Assembly (NCBI GenBank): GCA_946006945.1
Contig: CAMFZN010000003.1
Location: 1-49,241 of the forward strand
Direction: 5' to 3'
DNA from: an uncultured Clostridia bacterium
Lineage (GTDB): Bacteria > Bacillota > Clostridia > Peptostreptococcales > Anaerovoracaceae
DNA: 49,241 nucleotides
Below are positions 1-8,120 of this stretch, piece after piece. Within the stretch, counting starts at the first letter, position 1. Each line of letters begins with the position of its first letter. The notes beneath the pieces were generated by a model. The model saw only the letters and a list, made by a program, of their open reading frames with translations. It did not search any database and was not told where the DNA came from. The position numbers and the translations under genes are program-made.

Positions 1-9
1 ATAATTCGT

Positions 10-85
10 GCGCCAGTAGCTCAGTGGATAGAGTGTTTCACTCCGAATGAAAAGGTCGTGGGTTCGATCCCCACCTGGCGCACCA
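10..85 (+). tRNA. tRNA-Arg (anticodon CCG), CCA encoded
   Basis: GCGCCAG/CTGGCGC acceptor stem, anticodon arm TTTCA-CTCCGAA-TGAAA, T-arm GTGGGTTCGATCCCCAC, 3' ACCA. Confidence 0.95.
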
Positions 86-175
86 TTTCTTTCTCGGAGA
101 GGCTCGGGAAGGGATGAGTATATAATCACGCTGAATAAGCACCCTGTTATTATTATTCAACCCAGGAGGTTTGTA

Positions 176-1177
176 ATGAAGAAAATTGCTGTAATCGGCG
201 CAGGCAGCTGGGGAACAGCTCTTGCGACAGTACTTGCAGGCAAGGGCCACGAGGTACGAATCACTGACATCAACATGGACCATCTTAAGCTCATGGAGGA
301 GAAGAGAGAGAACGTGAACTATCTTCCGGGTGTTGAGCTTAACGAGAACATACATATCGCGTGGAGCAATGAGGAGGCACTTAAGGACGCGGACTATGCC
401 CTTTTCTCCGCACCTGCTCAGCACTTCAGAAGCGCGATTGAGGCGGCTCTTCCTTTCATGAAGGAGGGTCTTGTTACAATCAACGTTGCAAAGGGAATTG
501 AGCAGAAATCTCTTCTGAGAATGTCTGAGATCGCAGCGGATTATCTCGACATGGATAAATATGTTGTTTTGTCCGGTCCTTCACACGCTGAGGAGGTAGG
601 AAGATGCATGCCGACGACAGTTGCCGTTGCATCGAGATGTCTTGAGACTGCAGAGGAGGTTCAGGACCTCTTCATGACAGATGTTTTCAGAGTATACACA
701 AATGATGATGTTGTCGGAATCGAACTCGGCGGCTCACTCAAGAACATCATCGCTCTCGGGGCAGGCATCTCCGATGGAATGGGCTTCGGAGACAATGCCA
801 AGGCGGCTCTGATGACAAGAGGCCTTGCGGAGATCAAGAGACTCGGACTGAAGCTTGGAGCAAAACCTGAGACCTTTGCGGGACTTGCCGGAGTCGGAGA
901 TCTTATCGTAACCTGCACAAGCATGCATTCGAGAAACAGACGCTGCGGCATCATGATCGGAGAGGGCATGGATCCTAAGGAGGCTACAGCTAAGGTCGGC
1001 ATGGTAGTTGAGGGAATGTTCACTACCGAGGCAGCCTACGGCCTGGCCAAGAGAGAGGGAATTGAGATGCCTATCACTGAGGCTATTTACAAGGTGATAA
1101 ACGGCGAGGCCTGTGTTAACGAGATTGCGAAGGCTCTCATGACAAGGGACAAAAGACACGAAGAAGACAACAGATAG
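176..1177 (+). CDS. gpsA: NAD(P)H-dependent glycerol-3-phosphate dehydrogenase
   Basis: MKKIAVIGAGSWGTALATVLAGKGHEV; SGPSHAEEVGR; LAGVGDLIVTC. ORF track starts at 47 inside the tRNA; ATG at 176 follows the RBS CAGGAGG. Confidence 0.95.
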   Translation: MKKIAVIGAGSWGTALATVLAGKGHEVRITDINMDHLKLMEEKRENVNYLPGVELNENIHIAWSNEEALKDADYALFSAPAQHFRSAIEAALPFMKEGLVTINVAKGIEQKSLLRMSEIAADYLDMDKYVVLSGPSHAEEVGRCMPTTVAVASRCLETAEEVQDLFMTDVFRVYTNDDVVGIELGGSLKNIIALGAGISDGMGFGDNAKAALMTRGLAEIKRLGLKLGAKPETFAGLAGVGDLIVTCTSMHSRNRRCGIMIGEGMDPKEATAKVGMVVEGMFTTEAAYGLAKREGIEMPITEAIYKVINGEACVNEIAKALMTRDKRHEEDNR

Positions 1178-1228
1178 GATTAATTGTGAGATTTAACAAA
1201 ATTTTGTAAAATTCTAACAAAAAAACTA

Positions 1229-1257
1229 TTGACATAAACACAAAGAGTTGTTATATT
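1229..1257 (+). promoter_or_regulatory. Sigma-70-type promoter for the met leader/metNIQ operon
   Basis: TTGACA (1229-1234), 17 nt spacer, TATATT (1252-1257); transcript start expected near 1264. Confidence 0.75.
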
Positions 1258-1308
1258 TAACATGCACCAGGGAGGTGCGACCTAAATCTATGAAAGGAGC
1301 ATATTCAC

Positions 1309-1374
1309 ATGTCAAGATCAATGATGATGATGGAAATGGGAATGATGGGCATGTGCATGTGCGCTGCAAGTTAA
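1309..1374 (+). CDS. Methionine-rich leader peptide (21 aa, MSRSMMMMEMGMMGMCMCAAS), predicted attenuator peptide
   Basis: ATG preceded by GAAAGGAG RBS (1292-1299, 9 nt spacing); TAA at 1372-1374; 10 of 21 codons are ATG; located between promoter and intrinsic terminator upstream of metN. Confidence 0.85.
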   Translation: MSRSMMMMEMGMMGMCMCAAS

Positions 1375-1412
1375 CATAGGTTGAGGTCTGACAGAATGCT
1401 GGATAATCTATG
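1375..1412 (+). promoter_or_regulatory. Leader RNA hairpin competing with the antiterminator (CATAGGTTG / TAATCTATG)
   Basis: 1375-1383 pairs with 1404-1412 (9 bp including two G-U), starting directly after the leader stop codon. Confidence 0.5.
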
Positions 1413-1435
1413 ATGTTTGTCGTAGGTGTATTTAT

Positions 1436-1469
1436 CAGGGCAGGTCGGAAGACCGAGCCCTGTTTTTTT
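1436..1469 (+). terminator. Intrinsic terminator (attenuator) upstream of metN
   Basis: CAGGGC-A-GGTC-GGAA-GACC-GA-GCCCTG followed by TTTTTTT; lies before the metN start and inside the transcription unit. Confidence 0.9.
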
Positions 1470-1498
1470 ACTGACTGTTGAAGGGAGAATGAACGAAA

Positions 1499-2527
1499 AT
1501 GTCGGAACCTATTATCACACTTAAAGATGTGAGCAAGAAGTTCGAAACAAGAGGAGGAACGGTCCACGCGCTTAAGGATATCAACCTCGATATCCAGCCG
1601 GGAGATGCTCAGGGCATCATCGGACTGTCGGGTGCAGGAAAGAGTACTCTGGTAAGATGCATCAATCTTCTCGAGGAGCCTACAGAGGGCAAGGTAATCT
1701 TTGACGGAAAGTCACTTACAGGCCTTTCCAGAAAAGAACTTAACATCGAGAGAAGAAAGATGGCAATGATCTTCCAGCAGTTCAACCTGCTGATGCAGAG
1801 AGATGCAATCGGCAATATCTGCTTCCCGCTTGAGATCGCAGGTGTTCCAAAGGCTGAGGCAAGAAAGAAGGCTATGGAGCTTCTGAAGATTGTAGATCTT
1901 GAGGACAGAGCTCACTCATATCCGTCGCAGCTTTCCGGAGGACAGAAGCAGAGAGTTGCAATCGCAAGAGCACTGGCAACAGACCCTAAGGTGCTTCTCT
2001 GTGACGAGGCGACAAGCGCACTTGATCCTAAGACTACAAGAGCAATTCTTGAGCTTCTTAAGAAGATTAACAAAGAGCTTGGAATCACGCTGGTAGTTAT
2101 CACTCACGAGATGGATGTAATCAAACAGGTCTGCAACAAGGTTGCAATCATCGAGAAGGGTGAGATAGTAGAGAAGGGCAATGTGCAGGATGTCTTCACA
2201 AAGCCTAAGAGCCAGGCGGCAAGAAAGCTCTTCTTCCCGGACGAGAGAGAGAAGAAGACAGAGCACAGAGCTACAACAAAGCACAGAGTAAGACTGGTAT
2301 ACGATACACAGAATGCGTACGAGCCAATCATCTCCAACATGATTCTTGAGCTCAAGGCACCTATCAATATACTGTATGCCAACATGGATGTAGTAAATGA
2401 TATCCAGAAGGGTCAGATGGTGATATGCCTCGCAGATGATGCTCAGATGGCAGAGAGGCAGAAGCAGTATCTGAGAGACCAGAAGGTTGAATTCATTGAG
2501 ATTGAAGAGGAAGGAGAAGACGAGTAA
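1499..2527 (+). CDS. metN: Methionine ABC transporter ATP-binding protein (C-terminal NIL domain)
   Basis: Walker A GLSGAGKST, signature LSGGQKQRVAIARAL, Walker B VLLCDEATSALD; C-terminal ACT/NIL-like extension; followed by metI and metQ. Confidence 0.95.
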   Translation: MSEPIITLKDVSKKFETRGGTVHALKDINLDIQPGDAQGIIGLSGAGKSTLVRCINLLEEPTEGKVIFDGKSLTGLSRKELNIERRKMAMIFQQFNLLMQRDAIGNICFPLEIAGVPKAEARKKAMELLKIVDLEDRAHSYPSQLSGGQKQRVAIARALATDPKVLLCDEATSALDPKTTRAILELLKKINKELGITLVVITHEMDVIKQVCNKVAIIEKGEIVEKGNVQDVFTKPKSQAARKLFFPDEREKKTEHRATTKHRVRLVYDTQNAYEPIISNMILELKAPINILYANMDVVNDIQKGQMVICLADDAQMAERQKQYLRDQKVEFIEIEEEGEDE

Positions 2528-3186
2528 TGGAAACATCAGTACTTATCGGATTGCTCTGGACAGGTCTTCTCGAGACACTGTACATGACAATAGTATCTAC
2601 GCTGGTAGCATACATCATCGGACTTCCTATCGGAGTCAGCCTTGTTCTTACAGATCCTAACGGAATAAGACCTGTAAGCTGGTACAACAAGATTGTAGGC
2701 TTCGTCGTTAACGTAATAAGATCCGTACCATTCCTGATTCTCATGATTGCACTGATGCCATATGTAAGAATGGTAATCGGTACAGGAATCGGAACTCAGG
2801 CTACAGTAGCCGTACTCATAGTAGCAGCAGCGCCTTTCGTTGCAAGACTCGTTGAGCAGTCACTCAAAGAGGTTGATCCGGGAGTAATAGAGGCGGCTCA
2901 GTCGATGGGTGCATCTACTTTAACAATAGTAACCAAGGTGCTCCTAACAGAGGCAAGACCATCACTTCTTAACGGAGCGGCAGTATCAACAATCACAATT
3001 CTCGGATACTCGGCGATGGCCGGAGTTGTAGGCGGAGGCGGACTCGGAGACCTCGCCATCAAGTACGGAATGTACAGATATGAGACAACAATCATGTGGA
3101 TTACAGTAGTTGTGCTCGTAATACTGGTTCAGATTCTCCAGGAGATCGGAATCAAGGTTGCTCACAAGCTGGACAACCGAATCTAA
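2527..3186 (+). CDS. metI: Methionine ABC transporter permease
   Basis: 219 aa membrane protein; TIVTKVLLTEARPSLLNGAAVSTITILGYSAMAGVVGGGGLGDLAIKYGM typical of MetI. Confidence 0.95.
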   Translation: METSVLIGLLWTGLLETLYMTIVSTLVAYIIGLPIGVSLVLTDPNGIRPVSWYNKIVGFVVNVIRSVPFLILMIALMPYVRMVIGTGIGTQATVAVLIVAAAPFVARLVEQSLKEVDPGVIEAAQSMGASTLTIVTKVLLTEARPSLLNGAAVSTITILGYSAMAGVVGGGGLGDLAIKYGMYRYETTIMWITVVVLVILVQILQEIGIKVAHKLDNRI

Positions 3187-3238
3187 ACAAGCTTATAAAA
3201 ATTTTTCATTCAATATTTGGATTAAGGAGGGAACAGAA

Positions 3239-4057
3239 ATGAAAAATCTTAAGAAAATCGTTGCTCTCGGAGCAGTGCTCGTACTCGCTATCTCTTCTCT
3301 TGCAGGATGCGGCGGAAGCTCATCAGAGGAGGATACAACTATCAAGGTTGCAGCTACACCTAACCCACATGCAATCCTGCTTGAGAAGATTAAGGACACT
3401 CTCGCAGACGAGGGATATACTCTCGAGATTGTGGAGTTCGAGGATTATGTAAAGCCTAACCAGGCTGTAACTGACGGTGACGTTGATGCTAACTTCTTCC
3501 AGCACCAGCCATACCTCGATCAGTACAACGAGGAGAACGGAACTGACATCGTATCAGTAGGCGGAGTTCACTACGAGGCAATGGGAATCTACAAGGCTCA
3601 GAAGAGCGCTATCGACGAGCTCAGCTCAGGAGACAAGATCGGTGTTCCTAACGATGTAACTAACGAGGCAAGAGCTCTTCAGCTCCTCGAGGCTAACGGA
3701 GTTATCACTCTTAAGGAAGGTAAAGGACTCACAGCAACTAAGGCTGACATCGTTGAGAATCCATACGGAATCGAGATCGTAGAGCTTGACGCAGCTATCA
3801 TCCCTAACACTCTTCCAGACCTTGCACTTGCAGTAATCAACGCTAACTACGCACTTGAGGCAGACATCACAGATGATGCAATCGCAGTAGAGGCAGCAGA
3901 TTCAGATGCAGCTACAACATACGCTAACATCGTTGCCTGCGCAAAGGGTAATGAGGACAGCGAGAAGATTCAGGCTCTCATCAAGGCTCTTCAGAGCGAC
4001 GAGGTTAAGGACTTCCTCGAGGAGGAGTACAAGGGCGTAATCAAGGCTACATTCTAA
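3239..4057 (+). CDS. metQ: MetQ/NlpA-family methionine-binding lipoprotein
   Basis: ATG at 3239 after AAGGAGGG; lipobox SSLAGC; KVAATPNPHAILLE and FFQHQPYLDQYNEENGTDIVSVGGVHYEAMGIY. Confidence 0.95.
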   Translation: MKNLKKIVALGAVLVLAISSLAGCGGSSSEEDTTIKVAATPNPHAILLEKIKDTLADEGYTLEIVEFEDYVKPNQAVTDGDVDANFFQHQPYLDQYNEENGTDIVSVGGVHYEAMGIYKAQKSAIDELSSGDKIGVPNDVTNEARALQLLEANGVITLKEGKGLTATKADIVENPYGIEIVELDAAIIPNTLPDLALAVINANYALEADITDDAIAVEAADSDAATTYANIVACAKGNEDSEKIQALIKALQSDEVKDFLEEEYKGVIKATF

Positions 4058-4110
4058 TTGAATCAGGAATATCAAATAAACTCAATAAACAGCCATTACT
4101 TTCATGAAGG

Positions 4111-4161
4111 GGCAGAGGAGGATATCGTGAGGCTCATCTCGATACACTCCTCTGTCTTTTT
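4111..4161 (+). terminator. Intrinsic terminator after metQ
   Basis: GGCAGAGGAG...ACTCCTCTGTC with inner ATATCG/CGATA pairing, followed by TTTTT. Confidence 0.8.
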
Positions 4162-4187
4162 GCTTGTCCTTTTGTGCTGCCTCTGCG

Positions 4188-4217
4188 TTGATATGCTCTG
4201 TAAAGCGATGATATAAT
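4188..4217 (+). promoter_or_regulatory. Predicted promoter upstream of the dTDP-sugar genes
   Basis: TTGATA, 18 nt spacer, TATAAT. Confidence 0.55.
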
Positions 4218-4229
4218 AAAATGTAAAAA

Positions 4230-4322
4230 AATGCAGAGGTTGAGGCTGAGAAGAGGGTATTCGACCCGCTTCAGGCGGCAATTGATACATTAGTTAGAGC
4301 ATATAAGGAAGTGGAGGCATAG
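4230..4322 (+). pseudogene. Possible start-less C-terminal coding remnant (NAEVEAEKRVFDPLQAAIDTLVRAYKEVEA*)
   Basis: Protein-like 30-codon open frame ending in TAG 3 nt before the next ATG; in-frame TAA at 4224 and no normal start codon. Confidence 0.3.
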
Positions 4323-4325
4323 CAT

Positions 4326-5345
4326 ATGAATATTCTAGTAACGGGAGGAGCGGGCTTTATCGGCAGCAATTTCGTTTTCTATGAACTGGAGAAGCATCCG
4401 GAGGATCGAATCGTTGCGCTCGATGCGCTTACGTACGCAGGCAACCTTGAGACTCTGAAGCCGGTCATGGACTGTGAGAATTTCAGATTTGTAAAGGGCG
4501 ACATTACAGACAGAGAGGCGATGGACAGACTCTTTGCTGAGGAAGGCTTCGATATCGTTGTGAACTTTGCGGCAGAGTCGCATGTGGACAGATCGATTGA
4601 GAATCCCGGAGTATTCCTCGAGACCAACATTCTCGGAACGCAGGTGCTGATGGATCAGGCGAGAAAGCACGGAGTTAAGAGATTCCACCAGGTTGGAACC
4701 GACGAGGTCTACGGAGATCTGCCCCTCGATAGACCGGATCTGTTCTTCGTCGAGACAATGCCTCTTACGGCGTCGAGTCCATACTCTGCATCAAAGGCGT
4801 CCGCAGATCTTCTTGTAATGGCTTATCACAGAACCTTCGGACTTCCTGTTACCATCTCGAGATGCTCAAACAATTACGGACCTTATCAGTTCCCTGAGAA
4901 GCTGATTCCGCTTATGATCGCAAATGCGATGGCGGACAAGGAGCTTCCTGTCTACGGAGAAGGTCTGAATGTCAGAGACTGGCTCTACGTGGAGGATCAC
5001 TGCAAGGCGATCGACATGATTATCAGGGAAGGAAAGGACGGCGAGATATACAATATCGGAGGTCACAACGAGAGGGCTAACATCGATGTTGTAAAGACGA
5101 TTCTGAAGGAGGTAGGAAAGCCTGAATCGCTGATTAAGTATGTAAAGGACAGAGCCGGCCACGATCTGAGATACGCAATAGATCCGACCAAGATTCACGA
5201 TGAGCTCGGCTGGGAGCCTGAGACTCCGTTCGATGAGGGAATAAAGAAGACAATAAGATGGTACCTCGATAATGAGGAGTGGTGGAAGAACATCATATCG
5301 GGAGAGTACCAGCAGTATTACGAGAAGATGTACGCTGACAGATAG
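4326..5345 (+). CDS. rfbB: dTDP-glucose 4,6-dehydratase (RfbB-type SDR)
   Basis: [81 protein letters not shown]. Confidence 0.92.
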   Translation: MNILVTGGAGFIGSNFVFYELEKHPEDRIVALDALTYAGNLETLKPVMDCENFRFVKGDITDREAMDRLFAEEGFDIVVNFAAESHVDRSIENPGVFLETNILGTQVLMDQARKHGVKRFHQVGTDEVYGDLPLDRPDLFFVETMPLTASSPYSASKASADLLVMAYHRTFGLPVTISRCSNNYGPYQFPEKLIPLMIANAMADKELPVYGEGLNVRDWLYVEDHCKAIDMIIREGKDGEIYNIGGHNERANIDVVKTILKEVGKPESLIKYVKDRAGHDLRYAIDPTKIHDELGWEPETPFDEGIKKTIRWYLDNEEWWKNIISGEYQQYYEKMYADR

Positions 5346-5371
5346 CACGCGTGCAAAAGGAGGAAGCATAG

Positions 5372-6499
5372 ATGATACCTTTCAACAAGCCGCCATATGT
5401 AGGCACTGAGCCGGAATATATGATGAAGGCAATAAGCAACAGAAAAATATGCGGAGACGGAGAGTTCACAAAGAAGTGCAATACATGGATTGAGGAGAAG
5501 ACCGGAACAAGCAAGGCTCTTCTGACAACATCGTGCACACAGGCTCTTGAGATGGCAGCTCTTCTGACTGATATCGAGCCGGGAGATGAGGTCATCATGC
5601 CTTCGTTTACATTCGTATCTACAGCAAATGCTTTTGTCATGAGGGGTGCCAGAATTGTGTTCGTAGACATCAGACCTGACACACAGAACATAGATGAGAA
5701 GCTTATCGAGAACGCGATTACAGACAAGACAAAGGCAATCGTTCCTGTTCACTATGCCGGTGTCGGCTGTGAGATGGATACCATTCTTGAGATAGGAAGA
5801 AAGCACGGCATCAGAGTAGTGGAGGATGCAGCCCAGGGCGTAATGTCCACATATAAGGGAAGGGGGCTCGGAAGTCTTGGAGACTTCGGTTGTTACAGCT
5901 TCCATGAGACAAAGAATTACAGCATGGGCGAGGGCGGTGCGATTCTGATTCGCAATGAGGCCGATATAGAAAGAGCCGAGATTGTAAGAGAGAAGGGAAC
6001 TGACAGAAGCAGATTCCTGAGAGGTCAGGTTGACAAATACACCTGGGTGGACTGCGGTTCATCATACCTCCCAAGCGATATCAATGCGGCATACCTCTGG
6101 GCGCAGCTCGAGGAGGCGGATAAGATTAATCAGGATCGCCTCGCAAGCTGGAACATGTACTACGAGAGACTTAAGCCTCTTGAGGAGAAGGGAATACTGC
6201 AGCTTCCATACATTCCTGCTGAGTGCGAGCACAATGCCCACATGTTCTACATCAAGACAGGAAGCCTTGAGGAGAGAACTGCACTGACAGCATATCTTAA
6301 AGATGCGGGAGTCGGCTCTGCCTTCCACTACGTTCCGCTTCACAGTGCACCTGCCGGGGAGAGGTTCGGAGTTATGGCAGGAGAGGACAGATATACAACC
6401 AACACATATGAGAGACTTCTGAGACTGCCGATGTACTACGGACTGACAGAAGAAGAGATAGAGAAAGCATGCAACAGAATCATGGAATTCTATAAATAA
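5372..6499 (+). CDS. rffA: dTDP-4-amino-4,6-dideoxygalactose transaminase (RffA/WecE-like, DegT/DnrJ family)
   Basis: MIPFNKPPYVGTE, GDEVIMPSFTFVSTANAFVMRGARIVFVDIRPDTQNIDE, FHETKNYSMGEGGAI, RGQVDKYTWVDCGSSYLPSD closely follow the WecE/RffA pattern. Confidence 0.9.
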   Translation: MIPFNKPPYVGTEPEYMMKAISNRKICGDGEFTKKCNTWIEEKTGTSKALLTTSCTQALEMAALLTDIEPGDEVIMPSFTFVSTANAFVMRGARIVFVDIRPDTQNIDEKLIENAITDKTKAIVPVHYAGVGCEMDTILEIGRKHGIRVVEDAAQGVMSTYKGRGLGSLGDFGCYSFHETKNYSMGEGGAILIRNEADIERAEIVREKGTDRSRFLRGQVDKYTWVDCGSSYLPSDINAAYLWAQLEEADKINQDRLASWNMYYERLKPLEEKGILQLPYIPAECEHNAHMFYIKTGSLEERTALTAYLKDAGVGSAFHYVPLHSAPAGERFGVMAGEDRYTTNTYERLLRLPMYYGLTEEEIEKACNRIMEFYK

Positions 6500-6547
6500 C
6501 AGCTTTTGCTCTTGAAAGTTATTAGGTGAGAGGAGAATATCCGCAAT

Positions 6548-8119
6548 ATGATATTACAGCTTGCAGGAAAATGCAAAAGACGACTATCGAGATTGGTTAA
6601 TCCAAGACGAAAGTATATTGAATACTATGAGAGACTTCCAATTGATGAGCATGCAGTTCTTCTGGAGGGAAGCAGAGGAAGAACAATTGACGGAAATATC
6701 TATTACTGTACACTTGAATTGCTAACAAACGAGCTGTTTAAAGAGTACAGAACTATTCTGGTGATAAAGAATAAGGAGCAGATCAAAACATCATTTGATA
6801 AATACGGTGAAATTGCCGGTCGTATTACCTTTGTGATACATGGATCCAAAGAATACTACAGAGCTGTTGCAACCTGCAAGTATCTGGTTAATGATTCGAC
6901 TTTTGCACCTTTCTTTATCAAAAGAAGGGAGCAGGTATACCTGAATACATGGCACGGTACTCCGCTAAAGACTATGGGCTGCAAAAACAACTCTGAGATA
7001 GATGTCCTGGGCAATGCTCAGCATAATTTCTGTATGGCGGACTACTTCCTTGCACCAAATACAATGACCGAGCGTGTAATGACAGAAGATTACATGGTGG
7101 ATGATATCTCCTCAGCTACTCAGCTGCATGTGGGATATCCGAGAAATACAGCGTTTTTCTCAGACGGAAATGAACTGAGAAGCAGGCTGGGGTTAGAAGG
7201 AAAGACGGTATACGCGTACCTGCCGACGTGGAGAGGCGTGACTTCAACAGCAGATCAAAGCGCAAATAAGGCAATTGAGAGTCATTTGTCCGCAATTGAT
7301 GCTCTCCTTTCAGACGATGAGGTGATGCTTGCCAAGCTGCATCATTTAAGCAGAACAGAAATCGACTTTAATAAGTTCCAACACGTGATATGTTTTCCTG
7401 AGGCAAAGGAAACATATCAGGTCTTGAACCTTGCTGATATTCTGATTACAGATTATTCAAGTGTAATGTTTGATTATGCGGTAAGCGGAAGACCAATAGT
7501 GATGTTTGTTTACGACAAAGAGGAATATGAGAAAAACAGGGGCTTTAATATTAATCCTGAAGAACTACCGTTTGAAAAGGCGGAAACGGCAGAAGAGTTA
7601 GTTTCACTGCTTAGAAGGGCTCGTGTAACAGAGGGCCAGAAGGAATTTGTTAATAGCTTTTGTCCATGGGATGCACCTGATGCAACGACTCAGCTCATGA
7701 AGCAGCTGATATTTGGTGAATCAAATATTGAAGCGGTTCCAACTTTCTCCAATGGAAAGAAAAACATTCTTCTGTACAACGGATCTCTTGAGTCAGGCAA
7801 AGCAGTTAATCAGATAAAACATTACTTGGAAGATAAAGATTTACTGGAGGCGAACTGGTATATAGCTTTCTATACAATGAAGAGCAAGGAAAGCATAGAG
7901 GTTCTGAGAGACCTTATTAATTCATGCGAAGGGATAAGATATCTTGAGTTCAGGGGTAGAAGAAACGACTGCAGAAACAGGAAATCAGGATTGGTTCACG
8001 AGTATGAGAGATTGTTAGGTTACATGAAATTTGACACCATAATAACACTGGAGTCTTCAGATGGAAGACTTGAGGAACTTCTTGAGGAAGCAAACATATC
8101 ATACGAAGGGGCAGAATAA
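6548..8119 (+). CDS. CDP-glycerol glycerophosphotransferase family protein
   Basis: TWHGTPLKTMG, HNFCMADYFLAPN, ILITDYSSVMFDYAVSGRPIVMFVYDKEEYEKNRG. Confidence 0.88.
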   Translation: MILQLAGKCKRRLSRLVNPRRKYIEYYERLPIDEHAVLLEGSRGRTIDGNIYYCTLELLTNELFKEYRTILVIKNKEQIKTSFDKYGEIAGRITFVIHGSKEYYRAVATCKYLVNDSTFAPFFIKRREQVYLNTWHGTPLKTMGCKNNSEIDVLGNAQHNFCMADYFLAPNTMTERVMTEDYMVDDISSATQLHVGYPRNTAFFSDGNELRSRLGLEGKTVYAYLPTWRGVTSTADQSANKAIESHLSAIDALLSDDEVMLAKLHHLSRTEIDFNKFQHVICFPEAKETYQVLNLADILITDYSSVMFDYAVSGRPIVMFVYDKEEYEKNRGFNINPEELPFEKAETAEELVSLLRRARVTEGQKEFVNSFCPWDAPDATTQLMKQLIFGESNIEAVPTFSNGKKNILLYNGSLESGKAVNQIKHYLEDKDLLEANWYIAFYTMKSKESIEVLRDLINSCEGIRYLEFRGRRNDCRNRKSGLVHEYERLLGYMKFDTIITLESSDGRLEELLEEANISYEGAE

Positions 8120-8120
8120 C

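Noticed and set aside
1196-1207. ACAAAATTTTGT palindrome after gpsA as a terminator or operator
   Set aside because: AT-only short palindrome without a T-tract; weak evidence.
1321-1332. ATGATGATGATG as a microsatellite
   Set aside because: Explained better as in-frame Met codons of an ORF with RBS and stop; flanking Met codons are not part of a perfect repeat.
1258-1498. SAM riboswitch or Met T-box upstream of metN
   Set aside because: No recognisable SAM-I core or T-box GGTGGNACCGCG motif by eye; needs Infernal to confirm.
1226-1567. Minus-strand 113-aa ORF across the met leader and metN start
   Set aside because: Antisense to the promoter, leader ORF, terminator and metN start; no RBS or family resemblance.
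1916-2536. Minus-strand 206-aa ORF within metN
   Set aside because: Antisense to a clearly conserved ABC ATPase; Leu/Cys/Ser-rich composition typical of a shadow frame.
5318-5905. Minus-strand 195-aa ORF opposite rffA
   Set aside because: Shadow of a conserved transaminase; no start context.
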